Made by a program: the position numbers and the translations under genes. Source: Candidatus Gastranaerophilales bacterium (lineage in GTDB: Bacteria; Cyanobacteriota; Vampirovibrionia; Gastranaerophilales; Gastranaerophilaceae). Taken from it: DNA of 64,000 nt. The stretch is from NCBI GenBank assembly GCA_947624685.1, contig CANQLJ010000002.1:1-64000 (forward strand). Direction: 5' to 3'. This document shows positions 43,642 through 52,501 of this stretch, in pieces (position 1 is the first letter of the stretch; each line of letters starts with the position of its first letter). The notes under the pieces are model-generated. The model saw nothing but the letters and a program-made list of their open reading frames with translations. It was not told where the DNA came from and did not search any database.

Positions 43642-44614
43642 GCTCTTTTAAGAATTTTTCGTCATAGTTTGTTTTTTTGTCTTTTGGAATCGAAGCAAAA
43701 ATATCGTTAATTAGGGCGCTTGAGAGGTTTTTATTTTCGTTAATTAAAAATCTTGCGTAGTTGCTGTGGCAATGATTTAGTGCACAAATTTCATAGATTT
43801 TATTATATCCCCAGGGGTTTTTTTGAAAAAAAGCACGGATAGTGTCGTTTTTGATTTTTTCTAAAAATTCAATTTTATAGTTATTTTTATAATTTTGATT
43901 CAGATAGCTTGCGATTCGTTCGCTTTTGAGGTTTCCCGCCCCTCTGCCCATTCCAAAAATTGCGCAATCTATAATTATATTTCTTTTAAGATTTAATTTA
44001 AACAGTGCTTTTGCGTTTTCAAAAGCGTCTTTTGCACCGTTGTGGCAGTGGAGAGCGAGATTAATTTTATCATCAATTATATCGTTTGTTTTTAAAAATA
44101 TTTTTTCAATATCTTCTTTTAAAATCGAGCCCATCGAATCCACAATCGTTATGGTATAGGGTTTTAGAGCGTTTATTTTTTCGATTAATTTGTAATATTC
44201 ATTTTTTTCATAATCATCAATAAAAACGGGGTTTATAAAAAGTTCATAGCCGAAATCAATCAATTTTTCGCACTCATATAGTGCAAGAGCGCTTTTTTGC
44301 TTTTTAAAAATATATCTTATTTTTTTTATTTTTGTATTATTTTTTTTTAATTTTTCTATATCAAAATCGTCCGCTTTAATCATCAGGTTGAAATTTTGAT
44401 AATCATATTTTTCGATAAATTCGTTTGCGTCCCCTAAAGAATTAAAAACGGTTTTATCTTTGTTTGTTTTTTTGTTTGATAGGAACCCGAGCTCAATATA
44501 GTCAACATTAGCTAATAACAGGTTTTTTATGACGGATTTGATGTTTTTCTCGCCAAAATTCCAGTCGTTTTGATAGCCGCCGTCTCTTAAAGTTGTGTCT
44601 AATATTTCAATCAT
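43604..44614 (-). CDS. HMGL-like / DRE-TIM aldolase-family protein
   Basis: The N-terminus IEILDTTLRDGGYQNDWNF carries the metal and substrate motif of DRE-TIM metallolyases (4-hydroxy-2-oxovalerate aldolase, HMG-CoA lyase, isopropylmalate synthase). DSMGSI and HCHNGAKDA supply the later metal ligands. The C-terminal domain lacks the leucine-regulatory region of isopropylmalate synthase. A carbon-carbon lyase acting on a 2-oxo acid is likely; the substrate is not predictable. The gene stands alone with a leaderless-type promoter. Confidence 0.85.
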   Translation of the reverse strand: MIEILDTTLRDGGYQNDWNFGEKNIKSVIKNLLLANVDYIELGFLSNKKTNKDKTVFNSLGDANEFIEKYDYQNFNLMIKADDFDIEKLKKNNTKIKKIRYIFKKQKSALALYECEKLIDFGYELFINPVFIDDYEKNEYYKLIEKINALKPYTITIVDSMGSILKEDIEKIFLKTNDIIDDKINLALHCHNGAKDAFENAKALFKLNLKRNIIIDCAIFGMGRGAGNLKSERIASYLNQNYKNNYKIEFLEKIKNDTIRAFFQKNPWGYNKIYEICALNHCHSNYARFLINENKNLSSALINDIFASIPKDKKTNYDEKFLKELIEKSSQVQLPL

Positions 44615-44620
44615 TTAAAA

Positions 44621-44629
44621 ATCATAGCA
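44621..44629 (-). promoter_or_regulatory. Extended -10 of the HMGL-like gene, six bases before ATG
   Basis: On the minus strand: TGC, TATGAT, six bases (TTTTAA), ATG. No Shine-Dalgarno. Confidence 0.6.
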
Positions 44630-44675
44630 CAACTAAATTAAATCTAAAGATAAAGAATATATAAAATTATAAAAA

Positions 44676-44999
44676 CTAAGCCGCATAAGAGCGTTGAATT
44701 GCTTGGGACAATTGTTGATTTACGCTTTGTTCTTCGGCATTAATCATTTCAAGCTGTTGTTGATATGTTTGAAGTTTGTTATCCAGTGCTTTTTCCGCTT
44801 GATATAATCTTTCTTTTTTCTTTTCCAATGCTTTCATTTCGGGACTATCGGGATCAAGGTCGGTCGAAAGCGCAACCATATCGTTGATTTTGCTTGACAT
44901 ATCCATCTTGGACGTTGAAATAAGCTGGATTTTGTATTCTAAATCATTTCGGTAGTTATTAATTTGTGCTTTTCGCATTTGTGCAATGAATAGTCCCAT
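44676..44999 (-). CDS. Small coiled-coil hypothetical protein
   Basis: This 107-aa protein is almost entirely helical with heptad-like spacing (LEKKKERLYQAEKALDNKLQTYQ). There is no signal peptide. It follows the 45271 gene by two bases, so both are in one operon. I cannot assign a function. Confidence 0.7.
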   Translation of the reverse strand: MGLFIAQMRKAQINNYRNDLEYKIQLISTSKMDMSSKINDMVALSTDLDPDSPEMKALEKKKERLYQAEKALDNKLQTYQQQLEMINAEEQSVNQQLSQAIQRSYAA

Positions 45000-45001
45000 A
45001 A

Positions 45002-45271
45002 CTATCTCATTTCGTTAAATTTTCTTCCCCTTAGAAAAACATGTTCGTTGTTTTGAGCGATTAGTTTTTCCATTTGGCTCAATTGGTGCATTTGATATTT
45101 GAGCTTGTATTTAACCAATTTCCTTTTTTTGTTTATCAAAAATACATCTTTTAAGCCCGCAACAATTGATTTTTTCAAAACCTTAATAGGGTTATTGCGC
45201 CTTAGGTAGTTTTTTGAATAAGTCAAAAAAGTTTTTAGTCTCTTTAGGTTTGATTTTATCGATTGCTGCAA
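45002..45271 (-). CDS. Small basic hypothetical protein (TTG start)
   Basis: This 89-aa protein is very Lys/Arg-rich (NKKRKLVKYKLKYQMHQL), predicted helical and possibly nucleic-acid or membrane-surface binding. The start is TTG, supported by AAGGAG eight bases upstream. It precedes the coiled-coil gene by two bases. Confidence 0.65.
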   Translation of the reverse strand: MQQSIKSNLKRLKTFLTYSKNYLRRNNPIKVLKKSIVAGLKDVFLINKKRKLVKYKLKYQMHQLSQMEKLIAQNNEHVFLRGRKFNEMR

Positions 45272-45487
45272 TTTGAATTCTCCTTAATTTTTGAAATTTA
45301 AGGACAATCTATTTTAATAAAAACGCTTACTAAAAATTAATTGTCATTTTGTAAATAATTGTTAAACTAATTTTACATTTAATTTTTCGTCTCAATTGAG
45401 GCTAAACTTTAATAATTGATACAAATCTTTACAAAAATCTTTAAAAAATACTGTTCAACTTAATGATTTAACATTTATTTGTTTTTT
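45272..45487. other. AT-rich divergent intergenic region
   Basis: About 215 bases between the small-gene operon and secD. Apart from the promoters I see only AT-rich sequence with short repeats such as TACAAATCTTTACAAAAATC. Confidence 0.4.
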
Positions 45488-45496
45488 TGATATAAT
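45488..45496 (+). promoter_or_regulatory. Extended -10 of secDF
   Basis: TGA followed by TATAAT is a perfect extended -10, 33 bases before the secD ATG, leaving room for the AAGGA ribosome site. Confidence 0.65.
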
Positions 45497-45529
45497 TTGA
45501 TACAAACAGAGTATTTAGAAGGAAAACAG

Positions 45530-46834
45530 ATGAAAAATAAGTTGATTCTTTTTTGGATTATCATGGCTCTAACTTTGGCCTCAATTTATGTTGATTGGAA
45601 AATCAAGCCAAGCCTCGGGCTTGATTTAGTCGGCGGTTCAAGATTAATGCTTGAAGCGCAAACTTCGCCCACGGTTGAAAAAATCACCCCCGAAATTATG
45701 GATAGTTTGCAATTTGCAATTGAAAACAGGGTAAACGCTATGGGTGTAGGCGAAACAATAGTTCAAAAAATCGGCACAAAAAGACTTTTAGTTGAAATTC
45801 CAAACATAACCGATACTGCAAAAGCAAAAGAATTTATCGGACAAACCGCACAATTAGAATTTAAAAGACCTGTTTATAATGACCAAGGTATCGCAATTGA
45901 TTGGGCTTCGACCGGTTTAACGGGTAAAGACCTTAAAAAATCAATAATCGAATCCAATCCCACAACGGGCGCTTGGGTTGTAGGATTGCAGTTTAATAAC
46001 GAAGGGGCAAAGAAATTTGCAACCCTAACAAGAGAATTGACCGGAAAACAAATGGCAATTTTCTTTAACGGCGAAGAAGTTTCTTCTCCAAACGTAAACG
46101 AACCGATAATCGGCGGAAACGCTCAAATATCGGGTGATTTTACTTATGAACAAGTTAAAGAAATGGTAGATTTATTGAACGCGGGCGCTTTGCCTGTCGG
46201 AGCGGAAGTAATCCAAGAAGAATCCGTCGGGCCGACACTTGGTGTTGACAGTATCAACAAATCCAAAATCGCAGGTTTGATTGGTATAACGGCCGTTATG
46301 ATATATATGATTTTATATTACAGAATATTAGGGCTTATTTCGTGCTTTGCATTGATAATTTACGCTTTAATAAACTTTGCAATATTTAAACTTGTCCCTG
46401 TTACATTAACTCTAACGGGTATTGCCGGGTTTGTACTTTCAATAGGTATGGCAATTGACGCTAATATATTGATTTTTGAAAGAACAAAAGAAGAGCTCAA
46501 AATGGGCCGCAGCCTCTATACCGCGATTAACTCCGGTTTTGACAGAGCATTTACGAGTATTTTTGACTCAAACGTTTCAACAATTATCACATGCTTGATT
46601 CTATATTGCTTTGGCGCATCGATGGTCAAAGGCTTTGCGTTGACTTTGATAATCGGGGTTTGCTTGTCGATGTTTAGTGCAATTACGGTTACAAAAAACT
46701 TCATGCACCTGACTTTCGGTACAAAAGAAATGAAATACCCGGAATTATTCGGTATTAAAAAAGAAGAAATTGAAAACGCTTACCAAGCAACCGAAACGAA
46801 GCGCGAAAAAGCGAAATTTGGCGTATTGGATTAG
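45530..46834 (+). CDS. secD: Protein translocase subunit SecD
   Basis: SecD helps pull exported proteins through SecYEG, using proton motive force. TM1 (LILFWIIMALTLASIYVDW) is followed by GLDLVGGSRLMLEA, periplasmic P1 domains and five C-terminal membrane segments with GMAIDANILIFER. At 434 aa it is the short form without the long E. coli P1 insert. The start is the ATG at 45530, with AAGGA upstream, rather than 45497. secF follows 27 bases later. Confidence 0.96.
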   Translation: MKNKLILFWIIMALTLASIYVDWKIKPSLGLDLVGGSRLMLEAQTSPTVEKITPEIMDSLQFAIENRVNAMGVGETIVQKIGTKRLLVEIPNITDTAKAKEFIGQTAQLEFKRPVYNDQGIAIDWASTGLTGKDLKKSIIESNPTTGAWVVGLQFNNEGAKKFATLTRELTGKQMAIFFNGEEVSSPNVNEPIIGGNAQISGDFTYEQVKEMVDLLNAGALPVGAEVIQEESVGPTLGVDSINKSKIAGLIGITAVMIYMILYYRILGLISCFALIIYALINFAIFKLVPVTLTLTGIAGFVLSIGMAIDANILIFERTKEELKMGRSLYTAINSGFDRAFTSIFDSNVSTIITCLILYCFGASMVKGFALTLIIGVCLSMFSAITVTKNFMHLTFGTKEMKYPELFGIKKEEIENAYQATETKREKAKFGVLD

Positions 46835-46861
46835 TTTTAGTTAAAGCAAAGGAAGAAAAAA

Positions 46862-47851
46862 ATGGCAAATACAAATTTAGTAAAAAATAAATACAAATTA
46901 GATTTTATAAAATACAGGCACATTTGGCTCATTTTAACATCGTTGGTATTAATTCCCTGTATCGTTGCAATAATTTATCTTATGGTAAATCAAAAAAACC
47001 ATGCGCCTTTAAAATTAGGTATTGATTTTACAGGCGGTACGATTTTGCAATATACGGTTGATAAAAAAATATCAACAGATGAGATTGGAAAAATCAGAGT
47101 CAATCTTGAAAAAATCGAAATTAAAAACCCCGTCATTCAAACAACGACACAAATTTCAGCGGACGGAGCTGTCCAAAACCTTCTTTCAATAAGAACAACA
47201 TACCTTGGCGACAAAGAAAACAAAGACAAGGCAAACGATATAACAAATGTCCTAAAAAATGATTTTCAAAATGTCGAACTTGTCCAAGTAAATTCCGTCG
47301 GGCCGACATTGGGTTCGGAATTGCTTAAAAATACTTTAACGGCGCTTGTTTTGGCTTTTATTTTGATGGTTGTTTATATATCCTTCCGTTTCCATTTTGA
47401 ATTCGGCTGGATTGCACTATTAACTTTGTTCCAAGATGTTTTAATCGTCGTGGGCGTGTTTGCAATCAGAGGCATTTTCTTTGATTCGACGGTCGATAGC
47501 TTATTTATCACGGCGGTATTAACCGTAATCGGTTACGCCATAAACGATACAATCGTTGTGTTCGATAGAATCAGAGAAAATATGCGCTTTTTAGCCAAAA
47601 AACATTCCTCAAATGAAATCATTAATGCTTCGATTAATCAAACCCTCGCTCGTTCGATTAATACGACATTAACGACATTATTTACGCTTTTGGCGCTTTA
47701 TTTCTTTGGCGGCTCAACGATTAAAGACTTTGTTTTAGCTATCATTATCGGTATTACAACCGGTGCTTTTTCTTCAATATTTACGGCAGGAACGGTTCTT
47801 TCTTTCGTATTGGAAAAACAAGAAAAAGCAAAAGCTAACGCTAACGCGTAA
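46862..47851 (+). CDS. secF: Protein translocase subunit SecF
   Basis: It has TM1 near residue 20, GIDFTGGTILQYTV, a periplasmic domain, then membrane segments with TVIGYAINDTIVVFDRIREN, the hallmark of SecF. At 329 aa it is full length. AAAGGAAG lies before the ATG. It forms an operon with secD and converges on fliN. Confidence 0.96.
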   Translation: MANTNLVKNKYKLDFIKYRHIWLILTSLVLIPCIVAIIYLMVNQKNHAPLKLGIDFTGGTILQYTVDKKISTDEIGKIRVNLEKIEIKNPVIQTTTQISADGAVQNLLSIRTTYLGDKENKDKANDITNVLKNDFQNVELVQVNSVGPTLGSELLKNTLTALVLAFILMVVYISFRFHFEFGWIALLTLFQDVLIVVGVFAIRGIFFDSTVDSLFITAVLTVIGYAINDTIVVFDRIRENMRFLAKKHSSNEIINASINQTLARSINTTLTTLFTLLALYFFGGSTIKDFVLAIIIGITTGAFSSIFTAGTVLSFVLEKQEKAKANANA

Positions 47852-47877
47852 AAACTCCAAACTTAAATATTTTATTA

Positions 47878-47933
47878 AAGTGTCCCAAAAGCAAAATAAG
47901 AATAAAGATTATTCAAGCGCTTTTGGGATACTT
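47878..47933. terminator. Long imperfect inverted repeat between secF and fliN
   Basis: AAGTGTCCCAAAAGC and GCTTTTGGGATACTT pair over 15 bases with one mismatch, with a 26-base loop. The right arm lies inside the last codons of fliN. It could slow transcription from both sides, but no clear T-tract follows. Confidence 0.45.
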
Positions 47934-48778
47934 GTACTTGTGATTCTTACGCCAAACTTATCTTCAATGACAATTACTTCGCCTTTTGCGACAAGTCTTT
48001 CATTAACATAGACTTCGACTTGTTCGCCCGCGATTTTATCAAGCTCGACGATACTGCCCGGCTCCATCTCAATAACTTCTTTAATGGATGATTTGGTTCT
48101 GCCTAATTCAACTGTCACATGCATTAAAACATCTTGCATAATATCGAGGTTTTTCTTAATCGAACGATTGGGCGGTGTCGGTTCAAATTCTTTAAATTTC
48201 ACCGGGCGAACGGTGATTAATTCATCGCTTTGATTATTTTTAATATTAGGCGTTTGATTTAAGCTTTCATCATCTATAAAATCAACCGAATCAACGGTTT
48301 GAACTTCGCGAGGTTTTGTTGTTTCGCTAGTGCTATCTTGATTACCATTATCAAAATCATCAAGCCCAAGTTCATCTTCATGCCCTGTGATATGATCCAT
48401 ATCATCATCTTCAAAATCGCTCAGCTCTTCTTCCGTGGCGCTATCGGCTCCTGCCTCATCAATAGTATTATCAATATTATCGACAGTATCGCTAATATTA
48501 TCACTGATATTAGCTTCATTATTAACGCTATCGCTATTTGCTATGCTATCGTTATTCGATTCATTTAAAGCTGCGCTAATATCAGTATCGGCATTGTTTT
48601 TTTTGTCGGATGGAATTTCGCCAAACATAGAAGTAGAATCGTCCCCTTGATTTGGCCCATCAAACATCGAGCCTCCGGCTTGAATAGAATCATCAAACAT
48701 ACTTGAAGCAGCGTCACTATTGAAGCTATTTATATCATCAGAACCTAAATTGTCGTTATTTTGCTTATCTTGCTCCAT
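47909..48778 (-). CDS. fliN: FliN-family flagellar C-ring protein with long acidic N-terminus
   Basis: The last 80 residues are a SpoA/FliN domain (MHVTVELGRTKSSIKEVIEM, GSIVELDKIAGEQVEVYVNE, GEVIVIEDKFGVRIT), which builds the bottom of the flagellar switch. The first 200 residues are a strikingly acidic Asn/Asp/Ser-rich region with SMF repeats (SSMFDD, GSMFDG, TSMFGE), of unknown role. It is 289 aa, far longer than ordinary FliN (about 100-140 aa) but without a FliY CheC domain. fliL lies eight bases upstream. Confidence 0.92.
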   Translation of the reverse strand: MEQDKQNNDNLGSDDINSFNSDAASSMFDDSIQAGGSMFDGPNQGDDSTSMFGEIPSDKKNNADTDISAALNESNNDSIANSDSVNNEANISDNISDTVDNIDNTIDEAGADSATEEELSDFEDDDMDHITGHEDELGLDDFDNGNQDSTSETTKPREVQTVDSVDFIDDESLNQTPNIKNNQSDELITVRPVKFKEFEPTPPNRSIKKNLDIMQDVLMHVTVELGRTKSSIKEVIEMEPGSIVELDKIAGEQVEVYVNERLVAKGEVIVIEDKFGVRITSTSIPKALE

Positions 48779-48785
48779 TTATCAC

Positions 48786-49406
48786 CTATTGAATTATAAA
48801 TTGGCCGAAGCTTACTCTCATGACTTCTCTTTCGCCTTCAAAGACGCCATTAACCAATTCTAATATTTCTTCTTTGGCAATTTCTTTCCCGGTCGGAGTT
48901 GAAAGTTCATCCGATGTTTTATTAGACAAAACTGAAATAATGGCATCTCTTATGGCCGGTTTGTATCTATCCATTTCAGCGATTACTGAAGCATTAGGAT
49001 CGACTGCCGCGCCGCCTCCGTGACCGCCATGACCGCCTGAGGGTTTAGCTGATTCCATCGCCTGATGAGCGGCAATTTCTTCTTGGGTTTTGGATAATTC
49101 CATAGCGACGCCAACTTTTAAATATCTTCTTGTGCCGCTATCTGCCAAATTCAATATGAACTCACCCAAATCAAGCAATATTCCTTCTTGCTTGTCTTCG
49201 CCTTCGTCTCCTTCTTCTTCACTTTGAGAAGGTAATAATTGGGCGATTTTTTTATCTATTGAACTATCAAGTAATACATACATTACAATAAGCGCAATTA
49301 CAATAACGATGAGAGTTATACCGTTACTTAAAGCTATCATCATTGTAGGGCTTATATCAAGCGGTTTTTTTTGTTGTTCTTCCTTATCTTCTGTCGGTTT
49401 TGCCAT
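48786..49406 (-). CDS. fliL: Flagellar basal-body protein FliL
   Basis: FliL is a single-pass inner-membrane protein that surrounds and supports stators. The membrane segment ITLIVIVIALIVMYVLL (about 32-48) and the periplasmic core (FILNLADSGTRRYLKVGVAMELS ... PAIRDAIISVLSNKTSDEL ... EEILELVNGV) match the family. An unusual insert GGHGGHGGG lies at about 127-135. At 206 aa it is somewhat long. AGAGGA precedes the ATG. Confidence 0.93.
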   Translation of the reverse strand: MAKPTEDKEEQQKKPLDISPTMMIALSNGITLIVIVIALIVMYVLLDSSIDKKIAQLLPSQSEEEGDEGEDKQEGILLDLGEFILNLADSGTRRYLKVGVAMELSKTQEEIAAHQAMESAKPSGGHGGHGGGAAVDPNASVIAEMDRYKPAIRDAIISVLSNKTSDELSTPTGKEIAKEEILELVNGVFEGEREVMRVSFGQFIIQ

Positions 49407-49430
49407 ATTTCCTCTTTTCTATTTTTTTTT

Positions 49431-50360
49431 CTATAACCAGTCGGCATTTTTCTTTTTAAATATTTTATTTTTAAAATTGATGAATTTATCTTTTAATGTC
49501 AAAGATGTGTTTACGATGCCTGTCTTTGTTGCGTTTGTTACATTAATCGTATTTTGTTTCGTGTCGTTTATGAGCTTATCATAATCCCATTTTTGTCTGT
49601 CAATTTCGGATAATTCCTTTTTAGAACCTATATTATGCTTATCTTTTGCATACTGTTTGATATTTTCTCTTGTGATATATGTTGGCGGTTCGACGTAATT
49701 TGGATTTAACAATTTCATTTTAACATTATATGCAATATCGGGGCTTATATATTTGGAGTATTCTTTTAATCTTAACATCCCTTCATAATTATTTGATATT
49801 GTTGTATCAAGGTTTTTAAGTTTGTTGTTTCTGATATTTTTAGCATAGATGCTCTCCCAAAGCATCGTTTCTTTATCAACATCAACAAACCCTACCCAAA
49901 CATTTACTCTGTGCGTCGGGTTTACAACATCCATCCCCGGGACATTAAGCATATTCCACATTGTGTTTTTAAGAAAATCTCTTTGGACATCAATTCCCAT
50001 TGTCACTATAACAAGCTTTTTAACGCCTATTATTTTGGCTATTTTTTTTAATGCCGTAAAATCCGTGTTATATCCTTGCTGCAGCCCTTGAAGATATTCA
50101 AAGTCATATTGCCTTAGCCCGGCTTTTTTGAGTTTTTCTTTGGCGCTATCAATTGATATAACTTCAACACCTTTGTTTGAAAGTTCTCCTTTTATATCAA
50201 CCGCGAAAAATTCGGGCGTTTTAAAATAAGCATTATAATAATTAACCGGCGTTAAAATAGTGTCTGTTATGATTCCGATTTTTTCCAGTGCATAGGCTTT
50301 TGTGTTGATGAGAAACGCAAAAGTAAAAAATAATATAATTCTAAATACTTTTCCCCACAT
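49431..50360 (-). CDS. Secreted hypothetical protein in the flagellar cluster
   Basis: From the ATG at 50360 a signal peptide is evident (WGKVFRIILFFTFAFLINTKAYA). The mature part begins LEKIGIITDTILTPVNYYNA and has an alpha/beta pattern (VKKLVIVTMGIDVQRDF, RVNVWVGFVDVDKETMLWES). I do not recognise the family. The C-terminal 60 residues are polar and basic. It lies 24 bases upstream of fliL on the same strand, so a role in flagellar or envelope function is possible. Confidence 0.75.
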   Translation of the reverse strand: MWGKVFRIILFFTFAFLINTKAYALEKIGIITDTILTPVNYYNAYFKTPEFFAVDIKGELSNKGVEVISIDSAKEKLKKAGLRQYDFEYLQGLQQGYNTDFTALKKIAKIIGVKKLVIVTMGIDVQRDFLKNTMWNMLNVPGMDVVNPTHRVNVWVGFVDVDKETMLWESIYAKNIRNNKLKNLDTTISNNYEGMLRLKEYSKYISPDIAYNVKMKLLNPNYVEPPTYITRENIKQYAKDKHNIGSKKELSEIDRQKWDYDKLINDTKQNTINVTNATKTGIVNTSLTLKDKFINFKNKIFKKKNADWL

Positions 50361-50517
50361 GATAATTAAATTATCAGATATATTTTTTCTAATTAAAATC
50401 ATATATTTAATTGATTTTTTTGACATTTATATTTTTTTCATTAAATAACCTGTGTAATTGTGTCGAGATACGATAATGGAGTAAATATGCACAATTTCAA
50501 ATAAAAAGGTAATGTAA

Positions 50518-51006
50518 ATGCCTTTTACATACAGACTACAAAAAATATTAGAAATCAGAATCAGAAAAAAAGAAGAACAATTAAAAGCTGTCTTAAAGGC
50601 TCAAGAAGAAGTTGAAAGAATCGAAAACCTCATACTTCAAAATCTAAACGAAATTAAAACCCTAAATGAGCAAATGAGACAAGCCGATCCTATGATGTAT
50701 GAGCAATTTGATAATTTTATAAAACACCTCTGGGAAGAAGATAAAAAGCTCAATCAACAAAAGCAGGAGGCAATCGACAATTTAAACAAAGAAAAAGAAA
50801 TACTAAAAATCAAAGAACAGGAAGTCAATGTCTTAGAAAAACACAAAGAACACAAAAAAGACGAATATATCTATGAACAAAAAGCAAAAGAATTAAAAGA
50901 ACTAAATGAAATAGGTTCTCAAAAATTCTTTATAAGAAACCGCGAACAAAAAGAAGAACAGGAATATTTAGAGTATTTAGAAAACTTGAAGCAAAATGGA
51001 AATTAA
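50518..51006 (+). CDS. fliJ: Flagellar export protein FliJ
   Basis: FliJ is the coiled-coil stalk of the flagellar type III export ATPase. The start FTYRLQKILEIRIRKKEEQ and the uninterrupted charged helices through residue 150 fit the family, as does the length of 162 aa. AAAGG precedes the ATG. It overlaps the next gene by 11 bases. The usual partner fliI is not in the window. Confidence 0.88.
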   Translation: MPFTYRLQKILEIRIRKKEEQLKAVLKAQEEVERIENLILQNLNEIKTLNEQMRQADPMMYEQFDNFIKHLWEEDKKLNQQKQEAIDNLNKEKEILKIKEQEVNVLEKHKEHKKDEYIYEQKAKELKELNEIGSQKFFIRNREQKEEQEYLEYLENLKQNGN

Positions 51007-51670
51007 TTTAGACAAAAAAGAATATAACCAAAACCTCATACAATCAAGACTTATTGAAATATTTCAAAGTGACAAATATATCAGACAAAAGCCCGAAAAC
51101 AGCGCTTTTGAAAGCATTAAGACAAAATTAATTAATGTAATAGAAAATATAATATCAAAAAACGACACAAATAATGATATAGACGAACAATTAAACGATA
51201 AATTTTTAGAGCTCGATTTTGGAAGCGAATATGATATAGATGTATCTAAAATTGGGATTAATGACGCTATTTTTTTTATTAATCTCTTAAATCAAAATAA
51301 TCAAATAAACTATAGCGTTGAAGGAGGAAAAATATCTCTGAGCGATTATCAAAATAACCCTATTAATGCGACAAACCCTCTTTTAAACATGCTTCAAAGC
51401 TCGCTTGAGACAAAAAAACCAATAAGGCTTGATTTTGATAACGATGTAACAGTCATTTTAAAGCTCGATTCAAAAGGAAAAGTCCAGGCCCATTTTATCC
51501 CGGGCAGTGCCGAAGTCGAATCATATTTAAAAAACAATCTGAGCTTTTTAAAACAAGCTTTTGACAATCAAAATATAAACTATTCATATTTGGGTTATTC
51601 AAAATCCAAAGACGAAAACAAAAACGACAGAAACAAAAACAGCCAAAATCAAAAAAGGAGCAAAGAATGA
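50996..51670 (+). CDS. FliK-like hook-length control protein
   Basis: The match is weak and limited to the C-terminal 80 residues. There, a strand pair VTVILKLDSKGKVQAHFIPG is followed by the helix SYLKNNLSFLKQAFDNQNIN, resembling the FliK C-terminal (Flg_hook) domain. The N-terminal part is Asn-rich and unassigned. At 224 aa it is short for FliK. Position supports the call: it overlaps fliJ upstream and the hook/rod gene downstream (ATGA overlap). Confidence 0.6.
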   Translation: MEINLDKKEYNQNLIQSRLIEIFQSDKYIRQKPENSAFESIKTKLINVIENIISKNDTNNDIDEQLNDKFLELDFGSEYDIDVSKIGINDAIFFINLLNQNNQINYSVEGGKISLSDYQNNPINATNPLLNMLQSSLETKKPIRLDFDNDVTVILKLDSKGKVQAHFIPGSAEVESYLKNNLSFLKQAFDNQNINYSYLGYSKSKDENKNDRNKNSQNQKRSKE

Positions 51671-52500
51671 AAGATTCATATATTAACGCACTGAATATCC
51701 AAAAAACGAGTGTTCATTGGATGGATGCAATATCTGAAAACCTTGTTAATCTCTATACTCCGGGCTATCGCGAAAATATGGTGACTTTTAAGACATATTT
51801 AGATAACGCAGTACCTGATGTGATGCTCAAAAATAACGGCCAAGGAAAAGCAATCCCGGGGACTTCGCCTGAGAATGTTTTTTTGGAAGGTAACGGCTTT
51901 TTTGTTTTAAGAAACGATGAAGGAGGAGTTGCTTACACTCGTCTGGGTGAATTTAAGTTTGACGGTGACGGAGTCTATAGAGCCGCTGACGGCTCTAAAG
52001 TCCAAGGGTATATATTAAATGACAAAGGTGAAATTATGTCAGGGACTAAAGCGATTGATAAAAATTCTTTTGAAGATACAATCGCCCAAGGAGGAGCGCT
52101 CGCTATTCCCACGACAGAAATTAAACTTTGGATAGATCCTGATAACGGGAAGTTTTTGGGTAAATATGATGAATATGAAATAAAAGACGATGGCGTATTA
52201 TATGGAAAAGCAAACAATGGTAAAGACTGCACCCCTTTATATAAGCTTGCCGTTATGAATTTTCATAACCCTCAAGAACTTTTTGAATATAAACAAGGGC
52301 AATATGTTGAAACCGCATACTCGGGTAAACCCGTAATAGGAACAGGGACAATAAAAAGCGGCCACATTGAATTATCAAACATCGATTTTAAAGCTAACGC
52401 CGTTTATTGGAAAGAAGCTCAAACCCAGCTTGATTTATCCGGGAAAATAATGTCAACATATAAACAACTTTTGCAATCCGCAATGGAATTGTTGAGCTAG
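51667..52500 (+). CDS. Flagellar hook/basal-body rod protein (FlgE/F/G family)
   Basis: The N-terminus (INALNIQKTSVHWMDAISEN) and the signature LEGNGFFVLRNDEGGVAYTR followed by LGEFKFDGDGVYRAADG are those of the axial FlgE/FlgF/FlgG proteins. The C-terminus GHIELSNIDFKANAVYWKEA matches the family's C-terminal helix. At 277 aa it is closest in size to FlgG/FlgF. Translation is coupled to the FliK-like gene by ATGA overlap. Confidence 0.88.
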   Translation: MKDSYINALNIQKTSVHWMDAISENLVNLYTPGYRENMVTFKTYLDNAVPDVMLKNNGQGKAIPGTSPENVFLEGNGFFVLRNDEGGVAYTRLGEFKFDGDGVYRAADGSKVQGYILNDKGEIMSGTKAIDKNSFEDTIAQGGALAIPTTEIKLWIDPDNGKFLGKYDEYEIKDDGVLYGKANNGKDCTPLYKLAVMNFHNPQELFEYKQGQYVETAYSGKPVIGTGTIKSGHIELSNIDFKANAVYWKEAQTQLDLSGKIMSTYKQLLQSAMELLS

Positions 52501-52501
52501 T

